From Saprospiraceae bacterium (GTDB taxonomy: Bacteria; Bacteroidota; Bacteroidia; Chitinophagales; Saprospiraceae), in assembly GCA_028285545.1 (NCBI GenBank), contig JANQPA010000117.1, forward strand, positions 1 to 35,734: 35,734 nucleotides of DNA, given 5' to 3'. Shown piece by piece: positions 1-8,848 of the stretch. Position 1 is the stretch's first letter. Every line of letters starts with the position of its first letter. The notes under the pieces were generated by a model. That model saw only the letters and a program-made list of their open reading frames with translations, did no database searches and had not been told where the DNA came from. The translations under genes were made by a program, and so were the position numbers.

Positions 1-1
1 T

Positions 2-523
2 TCCGTGACTAATGAAAAAGGAAATACTGCCTATTGCCAGGCCACTGTTTTCCTTGAGGGAACCGACAGCGATAATGACGGCATTTTAGACCAATGCGAC
101 AACTGCCCTGATACTTATAATCCAGATCAAAAGGATGACAATAGCAATGGTACCGGAGACGCCTGTGAAGAATCCACCGATCCAGGTACCGACCCAGGAT
201 CTTGGGAAGGTTGGAGTTTGAAAAAGCAAGGAAGCGATCAAGCCAAGCTCATCACTGAATTGAGGGCTTTCCCCAATCCATTCCAGGAAGAAGTCAATTT
301 GAGTTTCAGCCTAAATCAGGAAGAAAGAACTACAGTGGAAATCTTCAACATCCAGGGACAAAGAGTGCATACCCTATTGTCAGAAATTGCACCAAGAGGA
401 GAGCACCGTATCTTGTGGGATGGCAAAGATCAAAATGGGCAGCCCATGCCAGCAGGTATTTATCTGATCCGCCTAAGAGCAGGAAAGGCGCTGATTAATC
501 AGAAGGTGATTTTACAGCGATAG
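2..523 (+). CDS. 3' end of a T9SS-secreted protein with thrombospondin type 3 repeat
   Basis: This is the C-terminal part of a larger extracellular protein; the frame is open to the left edge, so the start lies outside the window. The GTG at 5 is simply the first possible start codon and is unlikely to be the real one. A calcium-binding thrombospondin type 3 repeat is visible near the beginning (DSDNDGILDQCDNCPD, then a second Asp/Asn-rich stretch ending in GDACE). A Pro/Gly linker follows. The last ~85 residues form a type IX secretion sorting domain: FPNPF near its start, a beta-rich IFNIQGQRV segment, WDGKDQNGQPMPAGIYLIRL, and a short basic end. In the family this domain directs export across the outer membrane and is then cleaved or used for anchoring. 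A terminator hairpin follows at 545-587. The passenger function cannot be told from this fragment. Confidence 0.9.
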   Translation, partial: SVTNEKGNTAYCQATVFLEGTDSDNDGILDQCDNCPDTYNPDQKDDNSNGTGDACEESTDPGTDPGSWEGWSLKKQGSDQAKLITELRAFPNPFQEEVNLSFSLNQEERTTVEIFNIQGQRVHTLLSEIAPRGEHRILWDGKDQNGQPMPAGIYLIRLRAGKALINQKVILQR

Positions 524-544
524 AGAGAGGAAGTCCGAAGGTAG

Positions 545-596
545 AATCCCGGATATTGATGGTGTTAGCGATTTGGTATCCGGGATTACTTTTTTG
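545..596 (+). terminator. Rho-independent terminator of the T9SS gene
   Basis: An 11-bp perfect stem (AATCCCGGATA at 545-555, TATCCGGGATT at 577-587) with a 21-nt loop is followed by ACTTTTTT. It lies 21 nt past the stop codon of the preceding gene. Confidence 0.8.
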
Positions 597-771
597 AGTG
601 TTTAGGGTTGGTGATTATAAAATACTTGTAAGGAGTGAATTAATATCTAAGCAAAATCTGCAAAAAGTGTTTTTCCTTCTGCATTCTGTGTAATAGACTT
701 AAATGCAATGTCTGCAAATTTGTGTTATCAACATTTTTAAAGAACCATTCCCAACAATAAAATTTAAAAAA

Positions 772-1548
772 ATGAAAAAGGTAGCATTAATCACAGGAGC
801 AAGTAGTGGAATAGGAAAAGAATTGGCCTCTATTCATGCGGAACAAGGAGGGGATTTAGTCATCGTTGCTCGTAGACTGGAAAAATTAAATGATTTAAAA
901 AATGATTTGGAGCAAAAATACTCCGTACAGGTAACGACCATAGTTAGGGATTTAAGTGTTCCTGGTGCAGCCAAAGAGGTTTACAATGAAGTGAAAGCTG
1001 CAGGTATTCAAATTGACTATCTGATCAACAATGCAGGATTTGGATTGCGAGGAAAATTTCACGAGCTATCCTGGGAGCGGCAGCAACAAATGATGCAGTT
1101 AAACATGATTGCTCTATCTGAACTGACCTATTTGTTTTTGCCCGAAATGGTTAAAAGAAATAGTGGAAGGATTTTGAACAATACCTCAACAGCCTCTTAT
1201 ATGCCTGGTCCTTTACAAGCCGTTTATTTTGCGACCAAAGCTTATGCAGCTTATTTTAGCAATGCCATTGCGGAAGAATTGCACGACACAAATGTGACGG
1301 TTACTAATCTAATGCCTGGTGCTACGGCCACCGAATTTGCCAAAACCGCAGATATGGATAAAACAGGTTTGTTTAAAAATGCCTTTTCAGCAAGGAGTGT
1401 AGCGGAAGATGGTTATAATGCAATGCTTAAAGGGAAATTAGACGTCGTTTCAGGTTTAACCTTTGGTCAAAAAATGATGATGTCCATGATCCCGATTACC
1501 CCAAAGAAAATGTTACTTAAACAGGTTCGTCAAATGCAGGAGGTTTAA
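772..1548 (+). CDS. Short-chain dehydrogenase/reductase (SDR)
   Basis: A classical SDR of 258 residues that reduces or oxidises a small carbonyl/alcohol substrate with NAD(P)(H); the substrate cannot be predicted. Starting at ATG 772 puts the Rossmann motif TGASSGIG at residues 8-15, where the family has it; the frame stays open upstream to 703, but that extension is not SDR-like. Other motifs are NNAG at 86-89, a Ser at 139-142, and the catalytic YxxxK as Y152-K156. The Arg pair after the second beta strand (VARR) suggests NADPH preference. The overall pattern resembles the DltE/YqjQ-type cytoplasmic SDRs. The gene stands alone: its upstream neighbour ends in a terminator and the next gene is on the other strand. 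Confidence 0.92.
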   Translation: MKKVALITGASSGIGKELASIHAEQGGDLVIVARRLEKLNDLKNDLEQKYSVQVTTIVRDLSVPGAAKEVYNEVKAAGIQIDYLINNAGFGLRGKFHELSWERQQQMMQLNMIALSELTYLFLPEMVKRNSGRILNNTSTASYMPGPLQAVYFATKAYAAYFSNAIAEELHDTNVTVTNLMPGATATEFAKTADMDKTGLFKNAFSARSVAEDGYNAMLKGKLDVVSGLTFGQKMMMSMIPITPKKMLLKQVRQMQEV

Positions 1549-1600
1549 GACAGTAATTATGGGTAATAATCATTGCTCATCCCAGTTTTTTTTACAAAAT

Positions 1601-1635
1601 GTGATCTCATATTAGAGACAGATAACTGCCATCGG
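1601..1635 (+). repeat. Dispersed short repeat, copy 1 (GTGATCTCA-N12-ATAACTGCC)
   Basis: GTGATCTCA at 1601-1609 is followed by exactly 12 variable nt and ATAACTGCC(A/T)TCGG. The same blocks with the same spacing recur at 14623-14657 in the same orientation. This copy lies in the 303-nt gap between two convergent genes (1549-1851). The gap also holds a 9-bp inverted repeat (GCTCATCCC at 1575-1583, GGGATGAGC at 1831-1839) and the TCTC-rich repeat at 1750. No gene is seen in it. Confidence 0.6.
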
Positions 1636-1749
1636 CATTCAGGGAAATAAGTAGAGATATATGACTTTTTAAGTTAATGATTTGTCAGAACTAGCCAGGT
1701 TAAACTATATTATTCTGGATAATTCATATAAATATTAAGTGAAGTTGAC

Positions 1750-1797
1750 AATTTGTCTCCATATATCTCTATGTGTCTCTAAATATCTCCCATTTTT
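1750..1797 (+). repeat. TCTC-rich degenerate repeat, copy 1
   Basis: Degenerate units of about 12 nt, TCTCCATATATC / TCTATGTGTCTC / TAAATATCTCCC, run through this stretch. A closely similar block lies at 18549-18612, where part of it is inverted to form a hairpin. Both copies sit at the 3' ends of convergent genes, so a role in transcription termination is possible but not shown. Confidence 0.5.
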
Positions 1798-1851
1798 TAA
1801 TGAATAAGAATGAAATCTCCTTAGATTTTCGGGATGAGCCATATTAACATC

Positions 1852-2790
1852 CTAATATGATTTTGAAAATTGCCCCAATGCATCCTTCATCTCCTCCGTT
1901 CGCTCATCCTTCTCACCATAATGCCTTTTATAAAGATGGTATACCCTCTCCAGTGTGGCACGGCTATTTTCCAATTCTCCCAGTTCAAGATAACAGCGAA
2001 ATTGAAAATAGAAACTGGCAGCCAGTTCTATGGCATCCACGCCTTTGATTATACTTTCAGCCGCGGCCACTTCTTTTGCTTTGGTAGCGGCTTCAGCATA
2101 GCGCCCCAATTCCCAGTAATTCATCACCAATTCCTTTTTTGCTTCAATGATATTGTCATCATGGGGTGAAAGAGTAACCATATCATTTCTTAGGACTTTG
2201 TTTAACAATTCCAAGGCCTGATAGTAGTGAGCCGCTTTTCGGTAGGCTACTGCCAGGTCTAATTGGTGTGGAACCAAGTATTCACCACTTAATCCCTCTT
2301 CCTCTTCTTTCATTTTAAGGATTTGATCAAACAGCTTTATCGCCTGGTAATAATTTCCAATGTCCTGATAAACCCGCGCCAGATTCCAAAGCGCTAATGA
2401 AAGCAAAGGATATTGGGGATTTCTGTCTTCTTCAATAATTGATCGACAAGTATTGAATATATGAATGGCTTCTTGGTAGCGACCAATGTCCTGGTACATA
2501 CATCCCAATACCATTTTATTGGAAACCAAGACCGGATCATTTTCCAAATACCTAGTTTGAAAAGCATTCATCGCTTTTTCCATGTTATTGACTGCTTTTT
2601 GAAAATCACCCATTTTGTGATGATTCATAGCAATCCTGGCATAAAGACCAGGGACCTTCACGTGATTGGGGCCCTCCAAGTTTAATATATTGGTCAATAA
2701 GGTTTCCAGCATTTCTGTAATTTTGAGTACAGCAATTTGCTCGCTAGAATGATGCAGAGATGCAGGAAGTAATATTCGGTTCATGATCAT
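1852..2790 (-). CDS. Tetratricopeptide (kinesin-light-chain-like) repeat protein
   Basis: A 312-residue protein built almost entirely of TPR helices. Clear units are ALWNLARVYQDIGNYYQAIKL, a unit around ALELLNKVL, and ELGRYAEAATKAKEVA, spaced at roughly 40 residues as in kinesin-light-chain-type TPRs. There is no signal peptide or membrane segment, so it is probably cytoplasmic and acts as a protein-binding scaffold. The start is uncertain: the frame begins MIMN, and either Met is possible. It is divergent from the NlpC/P60 gene across 122 nt. No enzymatic domain is present, so it is not a CHAT or kinase fusion. Partner and role unknown. Confidence 0.8.
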   Translation of the reverse strand: MIMNRILLPASLHHSSEQIAVLKITEMLETLLTNILNLEGPNHVKVPGLYARIAMNHHKMGDFQKAVNNMEKAMNAFQTRYLENDPVLVSNKMVLGCMYQDIGRYQEAIHIFNTCRSIIEEDRNPQYPLLSLALWNLARVYQDIGNYYQAIKLFDQILKMKEEEEGLSGEYLVPHQLDLAVAYRKAAHYYQALELLNKVLRNDMVTLSPHDDNIIEAKKELVMNYWELGRYAEAATKAKEVAAAESIIKGVDAIELAASFYFQFRCYLELGELENSRATLERVYHLYKRHYGEKDERTEEMKDALGQFSKSY

Positions 2791-2860
2791 GCTTTTGTAA
2801 TCGATTTTTTTTGCAGAACGAAACTAAAACCTTGGAAAAAGAAGATTAGTTCCTTTTTTT

Positions 2861-2886
2861 AACTGATGCTGATCATCAGTTTTTTT
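2861..2886. promoter_or_regulatory. Inverted repeat in a divergent gap (operator or terminator)
   Basis: AACTGATG (2861-2868), a 5-nt loop and CATCAGTT (2874-2881) form a perfect 8-bp inverted repeat followed by a T run. It looks like a plus-strand terminator, but no plus-strand gene precedes it. Its place between the divergent TPR and NlpC/P60 genes makes a shared operator equally possible. Confidence 0.35.
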
Positions 2887-2912
2887 ATAAATTCAGGTCA
2901 AAAACCGAGTCA

Positions 2913-4283
2913 ATGTCCAGATTTGCTTCTCTTTTCATCCTCCTTTGCCTGTTTGCCTGTACTTTACCTCCAAACCAAGTAGATGTGACCGCTTTGATCG
3001 ATGCTCAGATCCGCTCTGTTGAAGACTTAAACACGACCGAAGGTTTCGAAACTCCAGTCGCCGACTCGTTTGAGGCTTTTCGAGAGGAGTTTTTCCACCC
3101 CTGGAATGTAAAATCTTCTCAGTTGTCAGTATTTTATAATTCACTGCCGGGAAGAGACACTGCTTTTTTGTCTGGATATCTGACAGATCCGGAATACTAT
3201 GGCCCCAATAAACAAAGACACAGCAATCGCTTCAAGGAAGAATTGGCTGACAATCTTTCCATTGAGGATTTCCCCAATGCCTTTACTCCGGCCATTACCG
3301 TTAAAAACACCGATATTCGGCGACTGCCAAGCATAGAACCAGCCTTTGATCGATACGATAAGGCCGGCGAAGGGTATCCATTCGATTATTTTCAGGAATC
3401 AGCCATTTGGGCAAATACCCCAGTTTTGATTCTGCATTATACCAGAGATCGGGCCTGGGCTTTTTCCTTAACACCTTATTACAAAGGCTGGATCAGAGCC
3501 GATCATCTTGCAAAAGTAGATCAAGATTTTATGGACCTGTGGGAAGAATCAAATTTGTTTACCATTATCGATGATGGTACCCCCTTAATATCAGAAGGCC
3601 AGGAAAATATTGCTCAGGGTCGCATCGGAATGTTGCTTCCTGGTTCAGACTCTGACGAATACTGGGCAGCCACTCGTAATGCAAATGGGCAGGCTGTAGC
3701 CCAAAAAATAAGTCTCAATCAAGAACAGATTACTTCATTTCCATTAAGTTTTGATCTTCCCAATCTGAAGGCTTTGATGACCCAGATTGAAGGAGAGCCC
3801 TATGGCTGGGGAGGTTATCTAGGCAACCGCGATTGTTCAGCTACCATCCGCGACTTAATGATCCCCTTTGGGAAATGGCTGCCCCGTAACTCCACAGACC
3901 AGGCAGCATGTGGCCGTAAAGATGTTGATCTACCTGAGGACTCCACAAAGAAACTAGAACTGATTCGGGAAGAGGGAGTACCTTTTCGAACCATTCTTTA
4001 CAAAAGAGGACATTCTATGTTGTATGTGGGCCTTGATGAGGAAGATAACCCTTTGATCTTTCATACCATTTGGGGTTTAAAACCGGTATTCCAGGATGCG
4101 GGACTTGCTGAACAATTATCCACTTATCCCTTAGAAGGAGTGCATGCCGATTCGGAAACGGGTGACCTGTATGGTCGATATGTGATTGGTCGAACGATAT
4201 TAAGTACGGTCCATTTGGGGCAAGAAATTCCCAATGTGTCTAGTACTATTTTAGAGGATTTGCAAGCTATGACTATTTTTTAG
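2913..4283 (+). CDS. Lipoprotein NlpC/P60 family peptidase with SH3 domains
   Basis: A 456-residue cell-wall hydrolase of the YkfC type; family members cleave the gamma-D-Glu to diamino-acid bond in murein peptides. The N-terminus is a lipoprotein signal with lipobox LFAC (Cys16), so it is likely anchored in the periplasm. The region around residues 50-140 fits the family's N-terminal stabilising domain. SH3-like domains follow (roughly 150-270, with VLILHYTRDRAWAFSLTPYY and KGWIRADHL). The C-terminal catalytic domain carries the Cys nucleophile in NRDCSA (Cys308) and the His in RGHSMLYVG (His367). WGGYLGNRDCSA matches the family's GWGG...DCSG motif, with Ala for Gly. It is likely used in peptidoglycan recycling. 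The gene is single and divergent from the TPR gene. Confidence 0.88.
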   Translation: MSRFASLFILLCLFACTLPPNQVDVTALIDAQIRSVEDLNTTEGFETPVADSFEAFREEFFHPWNVKSSQLSVFYNSLPGRDTAFLSGYLTDPEYYGPNKQRHSNRFKEELADNLSIEDFPNAFTPAITVKNTDIRRLPSIEPAFDRYDKAGEGYPFDYFQESAIWANTPVLILHYTRDRAWAFSLTPYYKGWIRADHLAKVDQDFMDLWEESNLFTIIDDGTPLISEGQENIAQGRIGMLLPGSDSDEYWAATRNANGQAVAQKISLNQEQITSFPLSFDLPNLKALMTQIEGEPYGWGGYLGNRDCSATIRDLMIPFGKWLPRNSTDQAACGRKDVDLPEDSTKKLELIREEGVPFRTILYKRGHSMLYVGLDEEDNPLIFHTIWGLKPVFQDAGLAEQLSTYPLEGVHADSETGDLYGRYVIGRTILSTVHLGQEIPNVSSTILEDLQAMTIF

Positions 4284-4404
4284 GAAGGGAAAACATGGGA
4301 TTTTCAAAAAGACTTAATCTATATGATAAATTTTAGTTATCCTTGTAAGCGCTTTAATTGAAACTACCCCCCTACATTTTAAATTACACATACAATCAAT
4401 AAAC

Positions 4405-5028
4405 ATGAAACTACTTCACCTTATCGCTGCTCCCAGGGGAGAGCAATCCAGAACATTACAGATTTCCACTGAATTTTTGAAAAACTTAAAAAGTCAACAT
4501 GCTGACTTGGAAGTTGAGGAATTGGATCTCTTTCAAGAAGAACTGCCTCAATTTAATGCACATTCTGCCAATGCCATGTATGCTTCATTGAGAGGCGAAA
4601 CACCTGCTAATATTGTTGAAGCAAATTGGGATAGAATAATTGCCTACAGTAAAAACTTTTTAACCTATGACCTCTATTTGATTTCGAGCCCGATGTGGAA
4701 TTTTACGGTTCCTTACAAACTGAAACATTTTATTGATATCATCTTACAACCAGGAATAATGTTCCAATATACCGAGACGGGGGTTGATGGTTTAAATAAA
4801 AACAAAAAAATGTTTTGTATTACCTCGAGAGGTAATGATTATAGGGAAGGCGGTCCAATGGAAAAATTCGAATTTTTGGAGCCTTATCTAAGGTCCATTT
4901 TTGGATTGACAGGAATTTATGATGTAACCTTTATTAATGCGAATGGAATGGATTTTCCTCCGGAAATTTCCAATCCTAACTTGGCAAAAGCAATAGAGGA
5001 TGCGAAAGCAATAACTGTAGATGCTTAA
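4405..5028 (+). CDS. azoR: FMN-dependent NADH-azoreductase / quinone reductase (AzoR family)
   Basis: A cytoplasmic flavodoxin-fold enzyme of 207 residues, the usual family length. It transfers two electrons from NADH to quinones or azo compounds through FMN. Visible features are the N-terminal strand and phosphate loop (LIAAPRGEQSRTLQIS), the SSPMWNFTVPYKLKHFIDII core that shapes the flavin and dimer site, the GIMFQYTETGVDGL segment, and ITSRGNDY near the isoalloxazine ring. The family's usual SPR after the first strand is here APRGEQS. It is transcribed alone and is followed by a hairpin shared with the convergent gene. Confidence 0.9.
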   Translation: MKLLHLIAAPRGEQSRTLQISTEFLKNLKSQHADLEVEELDLFQEELPQFNAHSANAMYASLRGETPANIVEANWDRIIAYSKNFLTYDLYLISSPMWNFTVPYKLKHFIDIILQPGIMFQYTETGVDGLNKNKKMFCITSRGNDYREGGPMEKFEFLEPYLRSIFGLTGIYDVTFINANGMDFPPEISNPNLAKAIEDAKAITVDA

Positions 5029-5065
5029 GATGCTGGATAGCATTTCTATTCACCGTTAAAGCGCA

Positions 5066-5101
5066 AAGAACCGCTAAGTCTATTCTGTCTTAGCGGTTCT
5101 T
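5066..5101. terminator. Bidirectional hairpin between convergent genes
   Basis: A perfect 13-bp stem (AAGAACCGCTAAG at 5066-5078, CTTAGCGGTTCTT at 5089-5101) with a 10-nt loop lies between the azoreductase stop and the Asp-box gene stop. Imperfect outer pairing (ACCGTTAAAGCGCAAA against TTTGCGGT) extends it. There is no strong T run, but the position suits termination in both directions. Confidence 0.65.
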
Positions 5102-5128
5102 CGTGTATTTGCGGTAAAAAATAATATC

Positions 5129-8100
5129 CTATGGCTTAATCACCTTAGGAGTAATCAAAGCCGGTACTCTTTTCTCTTCAAACATCTTATTATAGGCAGA
5201 AACATCTTCATCCATCAATACATTTAAGCTATTCTTATGCTTACGCCATTGACTGGATAAATCGCTTAGACGCTCTTTAACGCCACTAGTAATTCTAGGA
5301 TCAAAAGAATCTACAGAACTCTTGAGTGCCAAAAATTCAACATTCAATTTTCCTGGCCAGTTGATCACATCCTGGATACTTTTCCAGCGAGTCTCAGCGA
5401 TATTTGCTTCCCAGTCTTTAATCTTTTTGATCAGATCTTTGCCTTGTTTGATAAAATCTTCGGAGCCTTCCATTTCAGTTTCCTTAAACAGCTGATTATA
5501 AGCTGCCACCTGCTTTTTGATTTTAGCCACATCCAATTGAGCCTGGCTAATTTCATCTACATTGGCTTTGATGGACTCCAAAGTAGATTTGTAAGCCTGC
5601 CAATCGGCACTACTGATATCTTGCCGAGGATCAGCTTCAAGACTTAAACTTACTTCTTCTGTTTTTTCTCCAAACCTCAAACGGGCTTTGTAGCTTCCCG
5701 GAGGTACTAAATAGCCATTATAACTTCCATAAACGAATACTCCAGGTACATACTTGAAGTTTTCCGTACGCATATCCCAGGAAAAGCGGTTCAGACCTTT
5801 TCTTGCAGGAATTGTCGTTTCTGCGGAGGTCATCATGGGAGGAGCTTTGGCATCCTCGTCTTTTTTGTTGGAATAACTGCGTACTACTTGGCCGGAAGCA
5901 TCTACAATTTCCAGGAAGAGTTCCATTGAATCTGGAACAGATTCTTTTAAGTAATAATCAAGGATAACCCCACTCATTGGATTTTGACCGATGGCTCCTC
6001 TAGGAGCTCTACGACCTCCACCAAATGGAAAGCGCACACTATTTTTGGGCTCAAACATTTTCATGGCCACATCTCCCATTTCTCCTTTCGATTGTTGGAT
6101 AGAACCAACATCATCTAGAATCCAGAAAGCACGCCCTTGAGTAGCAACCACCAGATCATTATCGCGAAGGCTCATATCCAAGATAGGAACTACAGGTAAG
6201 TTTAGTTGAAAACGATTCCAGTTTTTACCTCCATCCACGGATAGATAAAATCCTCTTTCTCCGCCTCCATATAAAAGGCCAGGTACCTTGCGGTCTTCTC
6301 TGATTACATTTAGAAAATCATCTTCGTCCATCCCCGCATTAATGGCTGTCCAGCTTTGGCCATAATCTGTTGTTTTATAAGCCATGGCTTTAAAGTCATT
6401 AAACTTATAGCGATTGGCAGTAATATAGGCCGTTCCTTTATCGTGAGGAGAAATCTCGATAGAGTGAATTTCACATTCTGGTAAATCAGGAGGCGTAATA
6501 TTGCTCCAGTTTTTACCTCCATCTTTGGTAATATGAACCAAGCCACAATCACTTCCTGTATAGATGACCCCTGCTTCAAGAGAAGATTCGATTAGGTAAT
6601 AAATGGTATTATAATTTTCACCACCTGCTCCTTCATTGGTAAAAGGAACACCACCTAAGCCTTGTTTTTCTTTATCATTACGGGTTAAATCCGGGCTGAT
6701 AGGTTCCCAGTTTAAGCCCCAATCTGTTGTTTTAAAAACAACATTTCCGGCATGGTAAATAGTAGCTGGATCGTGTGGAGAAGTAACAATAGGTGCATTC
6801 CAATTGTATCGGTATTTCATGTCCTTGGGCTGGGTAGCCAGCTTAAGAGAAGGATACTGCATAACTGATTTGGACATCCCTGTTTTGGTATCAAGAACAT
6901 CGATAATTCCCTGGTAACATCCACCAATCAATTTAACGGGATTATCTGGATCAAAGGCGATGTAAGCACTTTCACAACCAGGACCAGCTGTCCAATCATC
7001 TTCGGTAATCCCTCCACGTCTTCCTCTACTGGCTATTACAACCGATGAATTATCCTGCTGGCCACCATACACTTTATACGGGAAGGTATTGTCCGTATTC
7101 ACTCGATAAAATTGAGCAGTGGGCTGATTATTTAAAGTTGACCAGTTTTTTCCCTGATCAAAAGTGATTTCTCCGCCTCCATCATCACCTAGGATCATGT
7201 TATTGCCATCTTCTGGGTTAAACCAAAGATCATGCGTATCACCATGCCCTACATTTACTCTGGAAAAGGAGTTTCCTCCATTCTTGGAAATCATCATTGG
7301 GGCATTCAAAACAACTACGATATCTTGGTTGGTAGGATCTGGAAATACTTCCATGTAGTACCATGAACGAGAAGTAATTAATTGATCGCTAGACAAATGT
7401 CTCCAACTTCTTCCGGCATCATCCGAACGGTATAATCCAGCTTCCGCTTTCTCTGCCTCTACAATGGCATAAACGCGCTTATTATTTGCTCTGGAAACGG
7501 CAATTCCCATTTTCCCAACCAATTCAGGTAGGCCATTCATGATTTTATTCCAGGTGGTACCTCCATCTGTAGATTTCCATAAGGCAGAACCAGGTCCTCC
7601 ACTCACTACCTGCCAGGGTAGGCGACGGTGATCCCAGGTAGCTGCATAAAGAACATTAGGATTATTCATATCCATGCTAACTGAAGAAGCACCGCTATTT
7701 TCATCTACATACAATACCTTTTCCCAATTTTCTCCTCCATCAGTAGAACGATAGATTCCTCTATCTTCTGTGGGGCCATGTAGAGCGCCCTGGGCAGCAA
7801 CAAAAACCAGGTCTGGATTATTGGGATGGATGGCTATTTCGGCAATGTGGCGAGTTTTGGTAAGTCCCATATGCTTCCAGGTCTCTCCTGCATCAGTTGA
7901 TTTGTAAACTCCATCGCCGAAGGTAGTCATTACCCCACGTACTGCGTGCTCTCCCATTCCGACATATATAGTGTTAGGATTTGATTCAGAAACGGCAATT
8001 TCACCAACTGAGCCTGTTTTAAACCAGCCATCAGAGATGTTTTTCCAGTTTTTTCCAGCATTTTCAGTCTTCCACAAGCCCCCACCTGTATATCCAGTAT

Positions 8101-8335
8101 AATAGGTTTGGTCATCGCCGACTACTCCACTTACTGCATTGGATCGACCTCCTCTAAAAGGACCTATGTTTCGCCATTTTAAGGCTTTGAAAGACGCATC
8201 CGTAATACTCGGAGCTTTTACTTCTTTAACTTCTTCGACTTGTTTCTTGCCTTTTTTCCCTTTTCTTTGCCCAAATGCAGGCATGCTAAAGGCTATAAGA
8301 AAAATCAGAATCAATAAAGAATATTGGTTTTTCAT
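5129..8335 (-). CDS. Exported Asp-box (BNR/sortilin-like) repeat protein
   Basis: A protein of about 1068 residues with a signal peptide ([23 protein letters not shown]). ATG 8335 is chosen over the one at 8344 because it gives a standard signal sequence. The first ~700 residues form beta-propeller repeats with at least ten Asp-boxes of the S/T-x-D-x-G-x-x-W type: [88 protein letters not shown] and others. A beta-sandwich region (~770-900) and a helical coiled C-terminus follow. It resembles the large Bacteroidota proteins annotated as VPS10/sortilin-like or 'glycosyl hydrolase'. No catalytic residues can be assigned and there is no T9SS domain at the C-terminus. It is likely periplasmic or surface-located; ligand unknown. 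Confidence 0.85.
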   Translation of the reverse strand: MKNQYSLLILIFLIAFSMPAFGQRKGKKGKKQVEEVKEVKAPSITDASFKALKWRNIGPFRGGRSNAVSGVVGDDQTYYTGYTGGGLWKTENAGKNWKNISDGWFKTGSVGEIAVSESNPNTIYVGMGEHAVRGVMTTFGDGVYKSTDAGETWKHMGLTKTRHIAEIAIHPNNPDLVFVAAQGALHGPTEDRGIYRSTDGGENWEKVLYVDENSGASSVSMDMNNPNVLYAATWDHRRLPWQVVSGGPGSALWKSTDGGTTWNKIMNGLPELVGKMGIAVSRANNKRVYAIVEAEKAEAGLYRSDDAGRSWRHLSSDQLITSRSWYYMEVFPDPTNQDIVVVLNAPMMISKNGGNSFSRVNVGHGDTHDLWFNPEDGNNMILGDDGGGEITFDQGKNWSTLNNQPTAQFYRVNTDNTFPYKVYGGQQDNSSVVIASRGRRGGITEDDWTAGPGCESAYIAFDPDNPVKLIGGCYQGIIDVLDTKTGMSKSVMQYPSLKLATQPKDMKYRYNWNAPIVTSPHDPATIYHAGNVVFKTTDWGLNWEPISPDLTRNDKEKQGLGGVPFTNEGAGGENYNTIYYLIESSLEAGVIYTGSDCGLVHITKDGGKNWSNITPPDLPECEIHSIEISPHDKGTAYITANRYKFNDFKAMAYKTTDYGQSWTAINAGMDEDDFLNVIREDRKVPGLLYGGGERGFYLSVDGGKNWNRFQLNLPVVPILDMSLRDNDLVVATQGRAFWILDDVGSIQQSKGEMGDVAMKMFEPKNSVRFPFGGGRRAPRGAIGQNPMSGVILDYYLKESVPDSMELFLEIVDASGQVVRSYSNKKDEDAKAPPMMTSAETTIPARKGLNRFSWDMRTENFKYVPGVFVYGSYNGYLVPPGSYKARLRFGEKTEEVSLSLEADPRQDISSADWQAYKSTLESIKANVDEISQAQLDVAKIKKQVAAYNQLFKETEMEGSEDFIKQGKDLIKKIKDWEANIAETRWKSIQDVINWPGKLNVEFLALKSSVDSFDPRITSGVKERLSDLSSQWRKHKNSLNVLMDEDVSAYNKMFEEKRVPALITPKVIKP

Positions 8336-8526
8336 AAAAATCATATTGTTTGAATGAATAATTGGCTATTTATAATTGAATAGGAAAATAGGAAAAGCAG
8401 AACAAATTATTGATTTTTTGATTGAAAAAATATACCAAGCTGAAGCATTTGTATAGGAGTTTAGGGGTAGAATGTAAAAGGTAACTACCTCCGCCGGTAG
8501 TCAGGGAATGTAGAAGGACTAAAAAA

Positions 8527-8621
8527 TGGCAATATCAATGGCAATGGCAATATCAATGGCAATGGCAATATCAATGGCAATGTTGGAAATAAATTGAAAT
8601 TGTGATTGCCATTGCTATTGA
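8527..8621. repeat. 18-nt tandem repeat with inverted arm (CAAT-type hairpin, copy 1)
   Basis: Three perfect copies of TGGCAATATCAATGGCAA lie at 8527-8544, 8545-8562 and 8563-8580. ATTGCCATTGCTATTGA at 8605-8621 is nearly their reverse complement, so the RNA or single strand can fold. A related structure lies at 22213-22291. The surrounding 504-nt gap (8345-8848) separates two divergently transcribed genes; apart from this repeat and AT-rich sequence that must hold both promoters, I see nothing in it, and no convincing TAnnTTTG element. Confidence 0.75.
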
Positions 8622-8848
8622 AAAATCTATTGTCTTTCTACTTTTTACCTTTTACTAAAAGATAACAGCACTATCAAAAATAATACACCTATTGTATAAT
8701 TATTATACACTTTTCATCTGTGTTTTAGCTTTAAAATGTTGATTATCAGAGTTTTATTTTGGTTGGCATGATTTTGGAAATATTACTACTATCTGGATAA
8801 TTATAAACAGATGATATTTTCGGATCTTTTCACCCTAAGACAGTCGTT

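Noticed and set aside
703-771. Upstream extension of the dehydrogenase to ATG 703
   Set aside because: The added 23 residues are not SDR-like; starting at 772 puts the nucleotide-binding motif at the normal distance from the N-terminus.
8527-8580. Tandem 18-nt repeats as a small CRISPR array
   Set aside because: The copies are contiguous with no spacers between them, and the unit is low-complexity.
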